Assembly: GCA_004570315.1 (NCBI GenBank)
Contig: SPQI01000375.1
Coordinates: 1 to 38,131 of the forward strand
From: Oxalobacteraceae bacterium OM1
Lineage (GTDB): Bacteria > Pseudomonadota > Gammaproteobacteria > Burkholderiales > Burkholderiaceae_D
Reading direction: 5' to 3'
DNA: 38,131 nucleotides
Under the pieces are notes generated by a model. It made no database searches, was not told where the DNA came from, and saw only the letters and a list, made by a program, of their open reading frames with translations. A program made the position numbers and the translations under genes. Positions within the stretch are counted from its first letter, which is position 1; each line of letters starts with the position of its first letter. This document shows, piece after piece, positions 1 through 7,985 of the stretch.

Positions 1-73
1 CCACCGTTGACGCGGCGTTGCGTGCGCCGCCGGCAACGGCATGCCGTGCTGCTCTCTTGATGAGGAACGCGCC

Positions 74-319
74 ATGAACCACCCTGACACAACACGGATG
101 ACGATCGTCGGTCCCTTTGCGGTCTACGCCGGCAACGCGGCGATCGCGCGGCAGGTGGTGAAGGCGGTGCTGCGGCGCCGCTCTCATCCCGCTTTCGGGA
201 CGGTCAGACTGCCGACCGGCGAAAACGTCGATTGGGTGGACATGCGCCACCCGGCCCTGCGTCCGCAAGCCATGCGGATGGAGGGTATCGGCGGCCCGGC
301 CTGCCGTCGCGGCCGCTGA
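74..319 (+). CDS. Small hypothetical protein (81 aa)
   Basis: I do not recognise this ORF. It starts at an ATG preceded by a GAGGAA-like ribosome site about eight bases upstream. An in-frame start 33 bases earlier has no better site. The protein is basic, with an RRR stretch near residue 45 and no signal peptide or membrane segment. Its middle (FGTVRLPTGENVDWVDMRHP) reads like a folded domain rather than a shadow translation. A long overlapping ORF runs in another frame and one on the opposite strand, so coding status is uncertain. It lies upstream of, and co-directional with, the secreted protein at 395. Confidence 0.4.
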   Translation: MNHPDTTRMTIVGPFAVYAGNAAIARQVVKAVLRRRSHPAFGTVRLPTGENVDWVDMRHPALRPQAMRMEGIGGPACRRGR

Positions 320-394
320 CGTACATCGGCAGACCCTCCGCAACGGAGCGGCCGCGCTTCGGTCACCTTACATTGCAAGAGATGGAGAACGATC

Positions 395-781
395 ATGCGA
401 CACCTGTGGTCAGCGGCACTTGGATTCCTGACCTGCACCTGCTGTGCCGCCGCGCCCAAGCCGGCCGCGCAGGACGAGAATGCGTCGATCGCGAAGGTCC
501 CGCAGGTGACGAGCGCACCGGTCGGTACCATGCCGGCGCCCGACGTGAATCTGCGCTGCCGGCCGGCGGCATTGCATTGTGCCGACACCTTGCCGAAACC
601 CGGCAAAGCGATCACCACCGACTCCATGCCGCTGGGCAGCATCCTCAAGGCGCAGCGCCGGGGCGATCCGACTGCGCCGTCCCGCTATCCCACCAGTCCC
701 GGCTCGGGCGGCATGGTCAGCGGCGAATCCGGTTCGCCCACGCGGGCGGAACCGGGACCGACGAACGGCATCGGCCGCTAG
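395..781 (+). CDS. Secreted or lipid-anchored proline-rich hypothetical protein
   Basis: A 128-residue protein with no family I recognise. The N-terminus (MRHLWSAALGFLTCTCCAAA) is a short positive stretch followed by a hydrophobic core, so export by Sec is likely. Two cysteines near residues 14-17 sit where a lipobox would be, but the match to the lipobox consensus is poor. The rest is rich in Pro, Ser, Gly and Thr and lacks hydrophobic blocks, which suggests a disordered periplasmic or surface protein. The start is supported by GGAG seven bases upstream. Function unknown. Confidence 0.62.
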   Translation: MRHLWSAALGFLTCTCCAAAPKPAAQDENASIAKVPQVTSAPVGTMPAPDVNLRCRPAALHCADTLPKPGKAITTDSMPLGSILKAQRRGDPTAPSRYPTSPGSGGMVSGESGSPTRAEPGPTNGIGR

Positions 782-976
782 TCGGGCACGCGGAGCATTA
801 CTCCGTTACAGGGGAATGGCGCAGACGTGTTCGCTTCCGCGCAGGCCGCGCTACGGTGTTGCTCCTACATCCCAGGCAGAACTTGTCTGCGCATGCAAAG
901 CTTGCCGTCAATCCGTTAGATTTCCGTTCCGGACCGGAAGTAGAATTGCTTCCCATCCTGACTGTGACGGCAAGCC

Positions 977-2110
977 ATGCTGTTTCTTCGCCTGTCGGAC
1001 GACGAGTCCGATACCAACTACATCGAGCTGCTGCGCGAACTGTTTTCGGTGCGCGGGCCGACCACTGTCGCCGGCATCCTGTGGACATTGGTCGGCGGCC
1101 TGCTCGCCCTGCGCACGGGCGATACCTGGCTCAAGCTGATTTTCTGCATGGGCCTCGCACTGGCGCTGGTGCGCATCTGGGTGATCTGGGGGCCGTTGAA
1201 GCGCATGACGCTCCACGCCCAGGAGGCCGATCGGGCGCGCCGTGTGGAGCGCTGGTTCCTCCTTGGCAGCTGGAGCTTTGCGGCATGCATCGGGATGCTC
1301 GGCGTGCGCGTGTTCCAGGTCGGCCAGGCCGAGCAGCACATGCTGTTCATCGGCTATGTGTTCACCTATGGCGCCGGCATGGCGATTCGCGCCTACCTCC
1401 GTCCCGTCATGTGCATCGGCGCGATTGCGCTCGCCTCGATCGCGCCCGCAGTGGCCATGCTCACCCGCCCCGAGGCGGAGTACTTCGGCGTCGGGATCAT
1501 TCTGCTATTGATGGGGACGACGGGCATCGAAAGCGTGCTCTTCCTGTACCGCCGTGCGGTGGCCCAGATCAAGACCCGCCTGCAGCTGGAGCAGATGGCG
1601 CAGGTCGATGCCCTCACCGGGCTCGGTAACCGCCATGCGCTCAACGAACGCGCGCACCGGCTGTCGAGGAGCAAGGTGCGCGGCGAACTGCTGGCCGTGC
1701 TCTGCATCGACCTGGACAAGTTCAAACCCGTGAATGACACGCTGGGACACGCCGCTGGCGACGATTTGCTGGTGGCCGTCTCGAAGCGCATCGCCGCCCA
1801 GCTGCGGGCCGAAGAATTTGCGGCCCGCATGGGCGGCGACGAGTTCCTCATCGTCCGCTCGCGGCTGCACAGCGTCGAACAGGCGCAGCAACTCGCGGAA
1901 CGTCTGGTCGCCGCGCTCAATGCGCCCTATGCCATCCACGAACACGTGCTGCAGGTCGGCGCAAGCATCGGCGTGGCGGTCGGACTGGCCGAGTCGGATT
2001 CGCTCGACGCGCTGATGAACCTTGCCGACAGCGCGCTCTACGAAGTCAAGGCAGCCGGCGGCGCGGCGTTCCGCCTTGCGCTCAGCGCAGCCGTGCAGCA
2101 CGCCGCCTGA
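977..2110 (+). CDS. Membrane-anchored diguanylate cyclase (GGDEF)
   Basis: Predicted to make cyclic di-GMP from two GTP at the inner membrane. Residues about 30-190 contain five or six hydrophobic segments with no recognisable periplasmic sensor domain, followed by a cytosolic GGDEF domain at about 205-365. The domain opens with DALTGLGNR (211-219) and has an intact GGDEF active-site motif at 286-290, so the enzyme should be active. The inhibitory I-site position reads RAEE (277-280) instead of RxxD, so product feedback may be weak or absent. There is no EAL or HD-GYP domain. It is monocistronic: the next gene is convergent, 30 bases away. The ribosome site before the ATG is weak. What signal the membrane part senses cannot be read from sequence. 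Confidence 0.93.
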   Translation: MLFLRLSDDESDTNYIELLRELFSVRGPTTVAGILWTLVGGLLALRTGDTWLKLIFCMGLALALVRIWVIWGPLKRMTLHAQEADRARRVERWFLLGSWSFAACIGMLGVRVFQVGQAEQHMLFIGYVFTYGAGMAIRAYLRPVMCIGAIALASIAPAVAMLTRPEAEYFGVGIILLLMGTTGIESVLFLYRRAVAQIKTRLQLEQMAQVDALTGLGNRHALNERAHRLSRSKVRGELLAVLCIDLDKFKPVNDTLGHAAGDDLLVAVSKRIAAQLRAEEFAARMGGDEFLIVRSRLHSVEQAQQLAERLVAALNAPYAIHEHVLQVGASIGVAVGLAESDSLDALMNLADSALYEVKAAGGAAFRLALSAAVQHAA

Positions 2111-2140
2111 CCACGACGCAGGGATGGCGGCGGCCCTGCG

Positions 2141-3439
2141 CTACTGCGCCGGCACGATGAACATGGCGGCGACGGCGAGCGCCATCGCGCCGGTCGCCAG
2201 CCAGCCGAGAAACTTCAACCGGCGCGTCACGACGAGACGCCCCATGATGTCTGCGCGCGCGGCCATCAGCATCATCAGCGCCATGATGGGCACCGACATG
2301 ACGCCATTGACCACCGCGCTCCAGTACAGCGCCTTGATCGGGTCGATCGGGGCGAAGCAGAGAACGACGCCCGCCAGCGTCGCGACAGCGATGATCGTGT
2401 AGAAGCGCGGCGCCATGGACAGGTCGTGCTCAAGGCTGCTCTTCCAGTGGAACGCGCCCGCCATCGCGTAGGCGGCGGAGCCTGCCAGCACGGGAATCGC
2501 GAGCAGCCCGGTGCCGACGATGCCCAGGCTGAACAGCGTGAAGGCAAAGTCGCCGGCAATCGGGCGCAGCGCTTGCGCCGCCTGCGCCGAGGTCTGGATT
2601 TCAGTCACGCCATGGGCGTAGAGCGTCACGGCGGTGGTGACCATGATGAAGAAGGCCACCAGGTTCGAGAAGCCCATGCCGATGTAGGTGTCGACCTTGA
2701 TGCGCGTGAAGTCGGCGCGCGCCTGGCGCGGGTCGGTCTTCAGCGGTTTTGCATGGGGATCGGCGCGCAACTCCTCGACCTCCTGGGACGCTTGCCAGAA
2801 GAAGAGGTAGGGACTGATGGTCGTGCCGAAGACGGCGACGATGGTCGTGAGATACGACGGCTTCCACGACAGGTGCGGCAGCAAGGTCTTCGCGACGAGT
2901 TCGCTCCACGGCACATGCACGATGAACACCGTGGCGACGTAGGCCAGTAATGCCAGCGTCAGCCACTTCAGCACGCTGACGTAGCGGCGATAGGGAACGA
3001 ATACCTGCAACAAAACCGAAAGAACGCCGAACGCAACGGCATACAAATGGGCCTGCCCGCCAAGCGCCAGCCGGGCGGCATCGCCCATGGCGGCAATGTC
3101 GGCGGCGATGTTGATGGTGTTGGCCGCCAGCAGGAGACCGACCATGATGTACAGCAGCCACGGCGGATAGTGCTGCCGGATATTGGTCGCCAGGCCGTGG
3201 CCGGTCACCCGGCCGATGCGCGCGCTCACGATCTGGATGCCGACCATCAGGGGATAGGTGAAGAGCAAGGTCCACAGCAGTCCGAATCCGAACTGCGCCC
3301 CGGCTTGCGAGTAGGTCGCAATACCGCTCGGGTCGTCGTCGGCGGCACCGGTAATGAGTCCGGGGCCGAGCTTCTTCAGCCAGCCGGTCTCATCGCGATA
3401 GTCCTTGACCGGCTTCGCCGCCGCAGAGGTCTCTTCCAT
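2141..3439 (-). CDS. NRAMP-family divalent metal transporter with atypical metal site
   Basis: A 432-residue multi-pass inner-membrane transporter of the NRAMP/MntH superfamily, with about eleven hydrophobic segments. The start ATG has GGAG just upstream. In canonical Mn/Fe NRAMPs the metal is held by TM1 DPGN and TM6 MPH. Here TM1 reads DDPSG (about 35-39) and TM6 reads ISPY, so the Asp is kept while the Asn and Met ligands are gone. The substrate may therefore not be Mn2+ or Fe2+; NRAMP-related Mg2+ transporters are a known precedent for changed TM1/TM6 motifs. The gene is divergent from the LexA-box gene at 3677 and shares a 237-base intergenic region with it. No Mn or Fe regulator site was seen. 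Family assignment is firm, substrate is not. Confidence 0.9.
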   Translation of the reverse strand: MEETSAAAKPVKDYRDETGWLKKLGPGLITGAADDDPSGIATYSQAGAQFGFGLLWTLLFTYPLMVGIQIVSARIGRVTGHGLATNIRQHYPPWLLYIMVGLLLAANTINIAADIAAMGDAARLALGGQAHLYAVAFGVLSVLLQVFVPYRRYVSVLKWLTLALLAYVATVFIVHVPWSELVAKTLLPHLSWKPSYLTTIVAVFGTTISPYLFFWQASQEVEELRADPHAKPLKTDPRQARADFTRIKVDTYIGMGFSNLVAFFIMVTTAVTLYAHGVTEIQTSAQAAQALRPIAGDFAFTLFSLGIVGTGLLAIPVLAGSAAYAMAGAFHWKSSLEHDLSMAPRFYTIIAVATLAGVVLCFAPIDPIKALYWSAVVNGVMSVPIMALMMLMAARADIMGRLVVTRRLKFLGWLATGAMALAVAAMFIVPAQ

Positions 3440-3608
3440 GCGCGCTCCCGTTCCATTCGTTGACGCGTATGCAATGTTCGATTGGCATCCGGGAAGTTTG
3501 TTCCGGTGAAAGAAACGAGAAGTGAAATGGGAAGTGGACTGGCCTGTGCGAGAGCAGTCTGACGGCAGGTTGGCGTGACATCAGCGGGTCGGCAGGTCCG
3601 TGGTATAG

Positions 3609-3628
3609 TACTGTATATCCATACAGTA
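3609..3628. promoter_or_regulatory. LexA (SOS) box
   Basis: The sequence TACTGTATATCCATACAGTA matches the E. coli LexA consensus (TACTG, ten alternating T/A bases, CAGTA) at 18 of 20 positions, including both CTGT/ACAG half-sites at the correct spacing. A possible -10 (TATAGT, 3604-3609) touches its left edge, so LexA binding would block transcription. The box ends 48 bases before the ATG at 3677 and lies about 180 bases from the divergent NRAMP start, so the DUF3293-like gene is the likely target. Confidence 0.75.
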
Positions 3629-3640
3629 TCCACTTTGCGA

Positions 3641-3660
3641 GACGGGCTTTGCCGCCCGTC
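3641..3660 (+). other. Leader hairpin between LexA box and DUF3293-like gene
   Basis: GACGGGC and GCCCGTC form a perfect 7-bp stem around a six-base loop, 16 bases before the ATG at 3677. No T-run follows, so it is not an obvious terminator. It may shape the 5' leader or be chance in GC-rich DNA. Confidence 0.4.
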
Positions 3661-3676
3661 CGCCATCGGGCGAATC

Positions 3677-4159
3677 ATGAAGCCTCGTTCCCAACCGCTG
3701 ACCGATCGCGCTGAGCTCGATGCCCAGCGCGCCGCTTGCCGTACCGTCTCCTTTACCGTCCGTGCTCCTCGCTTGCTGCGATTGCAGCCCGGCGTGCGCA
3801 GCCCCGAACTCGTGCATCTGCTGAAGGCCCGCAGCGCGCCGACCGCCGTCCTCGTGTGCGCGGCCCAAGCGCCGGGGAGTCGACCTTCCGCGGCCCGCAA
3901 CAAGTCCCTGCACAAGGCGCTCGCTGCAGCCATCCAGCAGCTGCGGCTCGAGAGCTTCCCGGCGGAGCGGCATGCGACGCAGGACGAGGATGCGTCAGAC
4001 CCAGCCTATCTGGTCTTCGGTATCAGCGGCGCCCAAGCCGAGGCCCTGCTGGTCGAGTTCGGCCAGGACGCGCTGCTGTGGTGCAACCAGGCCGGCCCGC
4101 CGGAGTTGATGTTGCACCCGTCATTGCGGCGTTCCGGCCGGGACTTCGCAGCGGGATAA
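3677..4159 (+). CDS. DUF3293-like protein, probably SOS-regulated
   Basis: A 160-residue soluble protein of unknown function. The C-terminal half (roughly VFGISGAQAEALLVEFGQ, then DALLWC) and the asparagine/lysine-containing middle segment (RNKSLHKALAAAI) resemble the DUF3293 family as I remember it. The ORF extends further upstream to a GTG at 3575, but that would run through the LexA box, so the ATG at 3677 is preferred. The ribosome site (GGGCGA) is weak. The strong LexA box upstream suggests induction after DNA damage. A DNA-repair or stress role is inference from regulation only. No nuclease or polymerase motif is visible. It stands alone: the next gene is convergent. Confidence 0.78.
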   Translation: MKPRSQPLTDRAELDAQRAACRTVSFTVRAPRLLRLQPGVRSPELVHLLKARSAPTAVLVCAAQAPGSRPSAARNKSLHKALAAAIQQLRLESFPAERHATQDEDASDPAYLVFGISGAQAEALLVEFGQDALLWCNQAGPPELMLHPSLRRSGRDFAAG

Positions 4160-4199
4160 GTCGGAAAAAGCCTGCGTTGCGCCTTTCCGCATGCCCGCA

Positions 4200-4568
4200 T
4201 CATGCCGAAGCGTGATGCGCAATCGCGATGACGAAAGGCAAGACGAGTTCGGGAATGAGATAGCCCAGCCAGACGCCGCTCGGCTTCGGCAGTCCCACCT
4301 TGCTGATCGACACCAGCCTGCCCACGCCGGCCAGCAGGACGCCGAGCGCAAGCAGATAGACCAGGAAACCTTGCTGCTGAATGGTCAGCGCGGCCCACAG
4401 CGCGATGAGGCCGGTGGAGAAATACACGCCGGCCATGAACCGGTGCACGTTGTCCAGGCGCGGCGACGTATCCGGCTGGCCCAGGAACATCTGCAGCGTG
4501 CCGCCGATCAACGCGATGGCGGCGACCAGAAACAGGCAGACTTGGACCACGACTTGGCTTGCGCTCAT
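4200..4568 (-). CDS. DUF4345-type small membrane protein
   Basis: A 122-residue protein with four predicted membrane segments (about 7-28, 45-65, 70-92, 98-118). The stretch GGTLQMFLGQPDT and the following RFMAGVYFSTGLIALWAA match the DUF4345 family pattern known to me; its function is unknown. The ORF is open for another 195 bases upstream, but the ATG at 4568 has a strong GGAGGC ribosome site four bases away and starts cleanly at the first hydrophobic helix, so I chose it. The 261 bases between this gene and the one at 4830 contain its leader; I see no further gene there. Confidence 0.82.
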   Translation of the reverse strand: MSASQVVVQVCLFLVAAIALIGGTLQMFLGQPDTSPRLDNVHRFMAGVYFSTGLIALWAALTIQQQGFLVYLLALGVLLAGVGRLVSISKVGLPKPSGVWLGYLIPELVLPFVIAIAHHASA

Positions 4569-4829
4569 GTTCGCCTCCGATCTTGTTTGTTCTTTTCGGC
4601 GCGGCAGCATTCGCCTTGCGGAAGCTTTCCGCCATGACGACGCGAGACGGAGCATGCCGCCGCGAATGACCGCGCATGCGGCGACATACCCCCTTACCTT
4701 TCCGATGTCCGAAAGCCGACCTATCCGGAGTATGCGCGGCAACGCGGAAATTGCAAATGTCACGAAGGGCTCAGCGTGTTGGCACGCTCAACTGCACGTC
4801 CAGCACAGTGCTGCAGCCGGACCGGGACA

Positions 4830-5435
4830 CTAGTTCTCCGCTTCGTCCCCTGCATTGTCCGTTCGTTTTCCTCGCAACATGGCGGGAGGCCACCATCCCA
4901 GACTTCCGGTGATGCGCGCGTCGAACTGCAGCGGCACGCGGGAGACAGGATAGGATTTGCCGCCGTAAGAGAAGCCGGCTACCTCCAGCGTTCCTCCATC
5001 CAGTGATCCGCACGCGGTGTCGACCTTGTAGGTCGTTTCCAACGTCCCGTCAGGACCGTAAGCGCGCTTGGATTGCCCAGTCTGCGCCAATGAAAAGGCA
5101 GCGCCCTGCGGCATCACGATGCGCGATTGCGCGAGCGCGCTCTCCGCATCCGCCGGCATCCTGACGCGCAGGTAGGACACGTCCTTGTTCACGAACCCCA
5201 CCGGCACGACCGGCGGCACCGGGAAGACGTAGAACGTCGATAGCGTGGCGAGACGATCCGGGCAGATGAATTGCATCCGCAGCGGCAGGCCGTCATAGGG
5301 CGCCAGCGCGGCGTGCCCCTTCTCGGCGGCGAGGTCTGCCCCGGAGAACAGCACCGCCTCCTTGGTGCCGGAGGTGGTGAACGAGACGCATCCCGCAAGC
5401 AATAGCGAGAAGACGTAAGTGAGTCTGGCAAGCAT
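4830..5435 (-). CDS. Hypothetical lipoprotein
   Basis: A 201-residue predicted outer- or inner-membrane lipoprotein. The signal peptide MLARLTYVFSLLLAGC ends in a clear lipobox (LLAGC), with Cys16 as the acylation site. The mature part is rich in beta-like stretches and contains two further cysteines, in FICPDR and DTACGS, that could pair. I do not recognise the family. The start is decided by an excellent AGGAGGT ribosome site eight bases before the ATG. The ORF itself stays open a long way upstream, but that part is antisense to the phosphatidyltransferase gene. Monocistronic; the neighbour upstream is divergent. Confidence 0.85.
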   Translation of the reverse strand: MLARLTYVFSLLLAGCVSFTTSGTKEAVLFSGADLAAEKGHAALAPYDGLPLRMQFICPDRLATLSTFYVFPVPPVVPVGFVNKDVSYLRVRMPADAESALAQSRIVMPQGAAFSLAQTGQSKRAYGPDGTLETTYKVDTACGSLDGGTLEVAGFSYGGKSYPVSRVPLQFDARITGSLGWWPPAMLRGKRTDNAGDEAEN

Positions 5436-5606
5436 GGCCGCACCTCCTGCAAAGGTCCGTGCGGACATCGACACTTTGCCCGCACGATGTCCACGCCAGC
5501 AGAAGTCGTGCCACTCCCGTGCAGACGCTGAGCGCGCGTGACGAGCGACAACGCGGGACTTCGCCGGCGAGGCTATGATCGGGTATTCCGATTCGACCGT
5601 GCTCCC

Positions 5607-6230
5607 ATGGACAAGACTCCCGCCCGCCGTCCCGCTTTGATCCGTGAATTCCGCCTCGCCGACTGGTTTACCCTCGGCAATGCCGTCTGCGGCACCGGCG
5701 CCTTGTTTTCCACCATGACCTACCTCGACAGCCGCAGCGCGATGCATGTCTTTTTCGCGGCCGGACTGGTCATCGCCGCACTGGTCTTCGATGTGCTGGA
5801 CGGCCGGATCGCACGCTGGCGCCAGCAGGATTCCTTGCTCGGCCGCGAGCTCGATTCGCTGGCGGACGTGATTTCCTTCGGTGTCGTGCCGGCCGTCCTC
5901 GCCTATGCCTGCGGCATGAACGGACTGTTCGACCGCATCGTGCTTGCCTACTTCGTCGCCTGCGGCGTCTCCCGGCTGGCCCGCTACAACGTGACGGCCG
6001 AGATGCTGTCCGGCGCCGCCGGCAAGGTGACCTACTTCGAAGGCACGCCGATCCCCACTTCGGTCGTGCTGGTGCTGATGCTCGCCTTCGCCGCGTACCG
6101 GGGCGCCATCGGCGACCAGCTGTGGATGGGCGCCTTCGCGTTCGGCGGCTTCACCCTGCATCCGCTCGTGCTGGTCTTCGCTCTGTCCGGCTCGCTGATG
6201 ATCAGCCGGATACGTATTCCGAAGCCCTAG
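5607..6230 (+). CDS. pssA: CDP-diacylglycerol-serine O-phosphatidyltransferase (phosphatidylserine synthase)
   Basis: Transfers a phosphatidyl group from CDP-diacylglycerol to serine at the inner membrane, feeding phosphatidylethanolamine synthesis. The 207-residue protein carries the complete CDP-alcohol phosphotransferase signature D-x2-DG-x2-AR-x8-G-x3-D-x3-D, beginning at DVLDGRIAR (about residues 56-64), plus about seven hydrophobic helices. The N-terminal REFRLADWFTLGNAVCGTGA is typical of the PssA type. The ATG at 5607 is preferred over an upstream GTG at 5538 because homologues begin near here. A TATGAT at 5574-5579 could be a -10. In many betaproteobacteria pssA sits beside psd and ilvC; it stands alone here, so it could be a second copy or another CDP-alcohol transferase of the family. 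Confidence 0.88.
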   Translation: MDKTPARRPALIREFRLADWFTLGNAVCGTGALFSTMTYLDSRSAMHVFFAAGLVIAALVFDVLDGRIARWRQQDSLLGRELDSLADVISFGVVPAVLAYACGMNGLFDRIVLAYFVACGVSRLARYNVTAEMLSGAAGKVTYFEGTPIPTSVVLVLMLAFAAYRGAIGDQLWMGAFAFGGFTLHPLVLVFALSGSLMISRIRIPKP

Positions 6231-6247
6231 GTATTCCGAAACCCTAG
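6214..6247 (+). repeat. 17-bp tandem duplication across the pssA stop codon
   Basis: Two adjacent 17-base copies (6214-6230 and 6231-6247), each of the form GTATTCCGAArCCCTAG, differ at one base. The first copy encodes the last pssA codons and its TAG stop; the second is untranslated and carries a second TAG. Confidence 0.9.
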
Positions 6248-6320
6248 CGCCAGCACGCTTGCGCGGCCTCCGCTATAGTGGACCGCTTCCCCAGTTTCTC
6301 CTGTCTCGCGCGCTTCACGA

Positions 6321-7868
6321 ATGAGTTCACCCGCCCCCTTGCCGCCCCTGAAGGGAAGGCAGCTCGTCCTCGGCACCGTCAGCCTCTCGCTGGCGGTGTT
6401 CATGAACGTGCTCGATTCCTCCATCGCCAACGTCTCGATTCCCGCCATTTCGGGCGACCTCGGCGTGTCGCCGCAGCAAGGCACCTGGGTCATCACCTCC
6501 TTCGCCGTCTCGAATGCGATCTCGGTGCCGCTCACCGGCTGGCTGACGATGCGCATCGGCCAAGTGAAGCTGTTCATTGCCTCGGTCCTGCTGTTCGTGA
6601 TCGCGTCCTTCCTCTGCGGCATGGCGCCCACCATCGGCATCCTGATTGCCGCGCGCGTGCTGCAGGGCGCGGTCGCCGGTCCGATGATCCCGCTGTCGCA
6701 GGCGCTGCTGCTATCGAGCTATCCGCCGCAGAAGAGCGGCATGGCACTCGCGTTCTGGGGCATGACGACGCTCGTCGCGCCCATCATGGGGCCGCTGCTC
6801 GGCGGCTGGATCTCCGACAACTACACCTGGCCGTGGATCTTCTACATCAACATTCCCATCGGCCTGTTCGCGGCGTGGGTGACGTGGTCCATCTACCGCA
6901 AGCGCGAGTCGGCGACGGTCATCCGGCCGATCGACAAGGTGGGATTGGGGCTGCTGGTGGTGTGGGTGGCCTGCCTGCAGCTGATGCTCGACAAGGGCAA
7001 GGAGCTCGACTGGTTCAACTCCACGGAAGTCGTCATGCTCGCCGTAACGGCCGCCGTGGCGTTCGTGTTCTTCGTCGCCTGGGAATTGACCGACGCGCAC
7101 CCGGTCGTCGATCTCTCCCTCTTCCGCGGACGCAATTTTTCGGGCGGCGTCGTCGCGATCTCGGTGGCCTATGGCCTCTTCTTCGGCAGCCTCGTGATCC
7201 TGCCACTGTGGCTGCAGACCACGGTCGGCTACACCGCGACCGAGGCCGGCAAGGTCATGGCGCCGGTCGGAATTCTCGCGATCATCCTGTCGCCGGTCGT
7301 CGGGCGGCTGCTCGCGAGAATGGATGCACGCATCTTCTCGACGGCGGCCTTCAGCATCTTCGCCGTGGTGTTCTTCATGCGCGCCGGTTTCGCGCCTGAC
7401 GTCGACACGCGCACGCTCATGATCCCGACCATCATCCAGGGCGCGGCGATGGCGATGTTCTTCATCCCGCTGACCTCCATCATCCTGTCCGGACAGCCGC
7501 CGCAGAAGATGCCGGCCGCCGCAGGCCTGTCGAACTTCGTGCGCATCATGTGCGGCGGCATCGGTACTTCCATCACATCGACGATCTGGGAAAACCGCAC
7601 CGCCCTGCACCACGCCCAGCTCGCCGAGAATACCGGTCCGTACAGCACCGCCTTCACGGAAGCGGTGAACGGCCTCACCGCGCAAGGCATGTCGCAGCAA
7701 GGCGCCTATGCGGCCATCGACCGCATGATCACCGTGCAGGCCAGCACCATGGCGGCCACCGACATCTTCTGGATCTCGGCCTGGCTGTTTCTCGCGCTCA
7801 TCGGCCTCGTATGGCTGACGAAGCCGATCCGCGCGCACGGCCCCGTGGACGCCGGCGGCGCGCATTGA
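6321..7868 (+). CDS. DHA2-family (EmrB/QacA-type) MFS multidrug efflux permease
   Basis: A 515-residue proton-driven exporter with about 14 membrane helices. The opening helix has the DHA2 pattern LDSSIANVSIPAISGDL, where Asp32 lies in the membrane motif D1 region. Helix 5 has the antiporter motif C (GPLLGGWISD), and residues around 170-180 have WIFYINIPIG, typical of EmrB. EmrB proteins normally work with an EmrA membrane-fusion protein and an outer-membrane channel, but neither is encoded next to it. It may therefore use a partner encoded elsewhere or act alone. A TATAGT at 6274-6279 could be its -10. The ribosome site is poor. Substrates cannot be predicted. Confidence 0.93.
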   Translation: MSSPAPLPPLKGRQLVLGTVSLSLAVFMNVLDSSIANVSIPAISGDLGVSPQQGTWVITSFAVSNAISVPLTGWLTMRIGQVKLFIASVLLFVIASFLCGMAPTIGILIAARVLQGAVAGPMIPLSQALLLSSYPPQKSGMALAFWGMTTLVAPIMGPLLGGWISDNYTWPWIFYINIPIGLFAAWVTWSIYRKRESATVIRPIDKVGLGLLVVWVACLQLMLDKGKELDWFNSTEVVMLAVTAAVAFVFFVAWELTDAHPVVDLSLFRGRNFSGGVVAISVAYGLFFGSLVILPLWLQTTVGYTATEAGKVMAPVGILAIILSPVVGRLLARMDARIFSTAAFSIFAVVFFMRAGFAPDVDTRTLMIPTIIQGAAMAMFFIPLTSIILSGQPPQKMPAAAGLSNFVRIMCGGIGTSITSTIWENRTALHHAQLAENTGPYSTAFTEAVNGLTAQGMSQQGAYAAIDRMITVQASTMAATDIFWISAWLFLALIGLVWLTKPIRAHGPVDAGGAH

Positions 7869-7947
7869 TCTCGAATGGCCGGTGCGCAGACGCAAGACAT
7901 GCCGGCCGCGCAAAATGACCAAGCTCAATAAGGGCCGCCGCTCGAAG

Positions 7948-7980
7948 CGTACGATGGATTCATCCTCCATACACCGTACG
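7948..7980 (+). other. Bulged hairpin before the 55-aa ORF
   Basis: CGTACG plus ATGGA pairs with TCCAT plus CGTACG around a seven-base loop, with a four-base bulge (ACAC) in the right arm. It lies 80 bases after the MFS stop and 5 bases before the ATG at 7986. There is no T-run. It may be a weak terminator, a translation-control structure or an operator. Confidence 0.4.
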
Positions 7981-7985
7981 ACACC

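Noticed and set aside
232-1629. 465-residue open frame on the plus strand at the left end
   Set aside because: It overlaps the signal-peptide protein at 395 and the diguanylate cyclase at 977 in another frame and is Arg/His/Pro-rich with no domain; a GC-rich shadow frame.
4830-6161. Long form of the lipoprotein ORF
   Set aside because: The extension is antisense to the phosphatidylserine synthase gene; the signal peptide and AGGAGGT site fix the start at 5435.
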